Shown: positions 63,089 through 64,000 of the stretch, one piece after another
How the letters are laid out: every line of letters starts with the position of its first letter
How positions within the stretch are numbered: position 1 is the first letter of the stretch
From: Thermacetogenium phaeum DSM 12270
GTDB lineage: Bacteria; Bacillota; DSM-12270; Thermacetogeniales; Thermacetogeniaceae
Reading direction: 5' to 3'
Assembly (NCBI RefSeq): GCF_000305935.1
Contig: NC_018870.1
Coordinates: forward strand, 637,942-701,941
DNA: 64,000 bases
Notes under the pieces: model-generated
What the model was told of the DNA's origin: nothing
Seen by the model: only the letters and a program-made list of their open reading frames with translations
Databases searched by the model: none
Translations under genes and position numbers: made by a program

Positions 63089-64000
63089 ATGTCTTTTTCG
63101 GCACAGGTCAAGGATGAGGTAGCCCGCCTCGAATTGCGAAACGACTGCTGCCGACGGTCGGAGCTGGCGGCCCTGGCGCGGGTTGCGGGGACGATTCTGC
63201 TCGGACAGGAAAAGAGGCAGCTGGTCCTGACCACCGAAGCCTCTACCGTTGCCCGCCGCATCTTCAGGCTGGTCAAGGCGTTGGGATGGGGCGGGGTGAT
63301 CACGGTGCGGCGCTATGCCCGGCCGCGGCGCCACCGGTTGTTCGCAGTTCACATACCCCTGGAGGAAGAAGGACGCCTTCTGCTGCCGCAGCTGGGGTTT
63401 GTCGGCGGTGAGAACATTCCCCTCCCCCGCCTGGACCCCGCTGTTTTTGAGAGAAACTGCTGCCGGCGGGCATTTCTCAGGGGCTGCTTTCTTGGCTGCG
63501 GCTTTGTCAGCGACCCCAATCGGGCCTATCACCTGGAACTGGTGCTGAAGACTGTGCAGGGTGTCGAGGATGTGGCGGCTGCGCTCTCCGCATTCGGTTT
63601 GAGGTCGGGCATTGGGGAACGCAAGGAGGCCTACCGGATTTACCTTAAGGATGCGGAACAGGTGGTGGAGTTTTTGCGGGTGATCGGAGCCAACCAGGCG
63701 GTGCTCTATTTCGAAAACTGCCGTGTCCTCAAAGAGATGAAGAATCAGATCAACAGGTTGGTGAACTGTGAGACCGCCAACCTCGGGAAAACGGTGGAAA
63801 CGGGGCTGAAGCAGGTGGCCCTGATCAAAGAGATCGAGGCCCTGGCAGGGCTCGGTGCCCTGCGGCCGCAGCTGCGGGAACTGGCTCTGCTTCGGCTGCG
63901 TTACCCGGAGGCGAGCCTCTCCGAGCTGGGCCGGCTGCTCATGCCTCCCTTGGGGAAATCCGGGGTCAGCCACCGCTTCAGGGAAATGCAGCGCTTCGCC
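63089..64000 (+). CDS. whiA: Sporulation/division regulator WhiA (cut by window end)
   Basis: 304 codons are visible with no stop before the window end; the family has about 310-320 residues, so only the last few are missing. It starts MSFSAQVKDEVARLELRNDC. The N-terminal part is a LAGLIDADG homing-endonuclease-like fold (AFLRGCFLGCGFVSDPNRAY), and the C-terminal helix-turn-helix begins near LRELALLRLRYPEASLSELG with KSGVSHRFREMQRF. In Firmicutes it affects cell division. The ATG at 63089 has an AAAGGGTGAT site. Confidence 0.93.
   Translation, partial: MSFSAQVKDEVARLELRNDCCRRSELAALARVAGTILLGQEKRQLVLTTEASTVARRIFRLVKALGWGGVITVRRYARPRRHRLFAVHIPLEEEGRLLLPQLGFVGGENIPLPRLDPAVFERNCCRRAFLRGCFLGCGFVSDPNRAYHLELVLKTVQGVEDVAAALSAFGLRSGIGERKEAYRIYLKDAEQVVEFLRVIGANQAVLYFENCRVLKEMKNQINRLVNCETANLGKTVETGLKQVALIKEIEALAGLGALRPQLRELALLRLRYPEASLSELGRLLMPPLGKSGVSHRFREMQRFA

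Overview
The window looks like a chromosomal segment of an anaerobic, probably thermophilic Gram-positive bacterium of the Clostridia (Peptococcaceae or Thermoanaerobacterales-like). This is inferred from gene families and gene order: hpf-secA-prfB, ftsEX followed by a murein-hydrolase activator, ctpA and a MinJ-like PDZ protein, uvrBAC, and rapZ-yvcK-whiA are all arranged much as in other Firmicutes. GTG/TTG starts, strong GGAGG ribosome sites and the insertion-sequence families agree. The species cannot be named from this sequence.

Positions 1-4430 hold a metallo-beta-lactamase-fold enzyme, a DUF364 protein, a YbjQ-type UPF0145 protein and an orphan coiled-coil protein. Positions about 4430-19400 are a plastic accessory island. 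It contains remnants of IS110, IS1634 and ISLre2 elements; an ECF sigma/anti-sigma pair present in two copies 5 kb apart (the second sigma is broken, the second anti-sigma intact); small surface or membrane proteins; a VapBC-type toxin-antitoxin pair; an intact-looking IS110 element with a candidate bridge-RNA region; a frameshifted ISLre2 element; and an IS66 element whose transposase gene carries two lesions.

After a 1.3-kb gene-poor stretch (19400-20705) with a candidate sigma-54 promoter, a three-gene membrane-bound [NiFe] uptake hydrogenase operon follows (20706-23858) without maturation genes. Then come a nitrilase-family enzyme, an amidase, a DUF134 regulator, a queuosine-precursor transporter, DUF3243 and a Na/Pi transporter (23947-29390). 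The intergenic region before the cold-shock gene has a cluster of DnaA-box-like sequences and a long palindrome.

From 29770 to the end lies the core genome: cold-shock protein, ribosome hibernation factor, SecA, an HD-GGDEY protein, RF2 with its programmed frameshift, a YitT-type membrane protein, a split transketolase, FtsE/FtsX, an EnvC-like M23 protein, CtpA, a MinJ-like protein, a PRK06851-like protein that lost its P-loops, a hydantoinase/oxoprolinase protein, an LpdD-like protein, UvrB-UvrA-UvrC, a HAD phosphatase, phosphoglucose isomerase, a ROK kinase, RapZ, YvcK and a WhiA gene cut by the window edge. A TnpB element broken by an exact 17-bp tandem duplication sits immediately after the stop codon of the M23 gene. 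The core region links protein export, cell division and wall hydrolysis, nucleotide excision repair and central sugar-phosphate metabolism.
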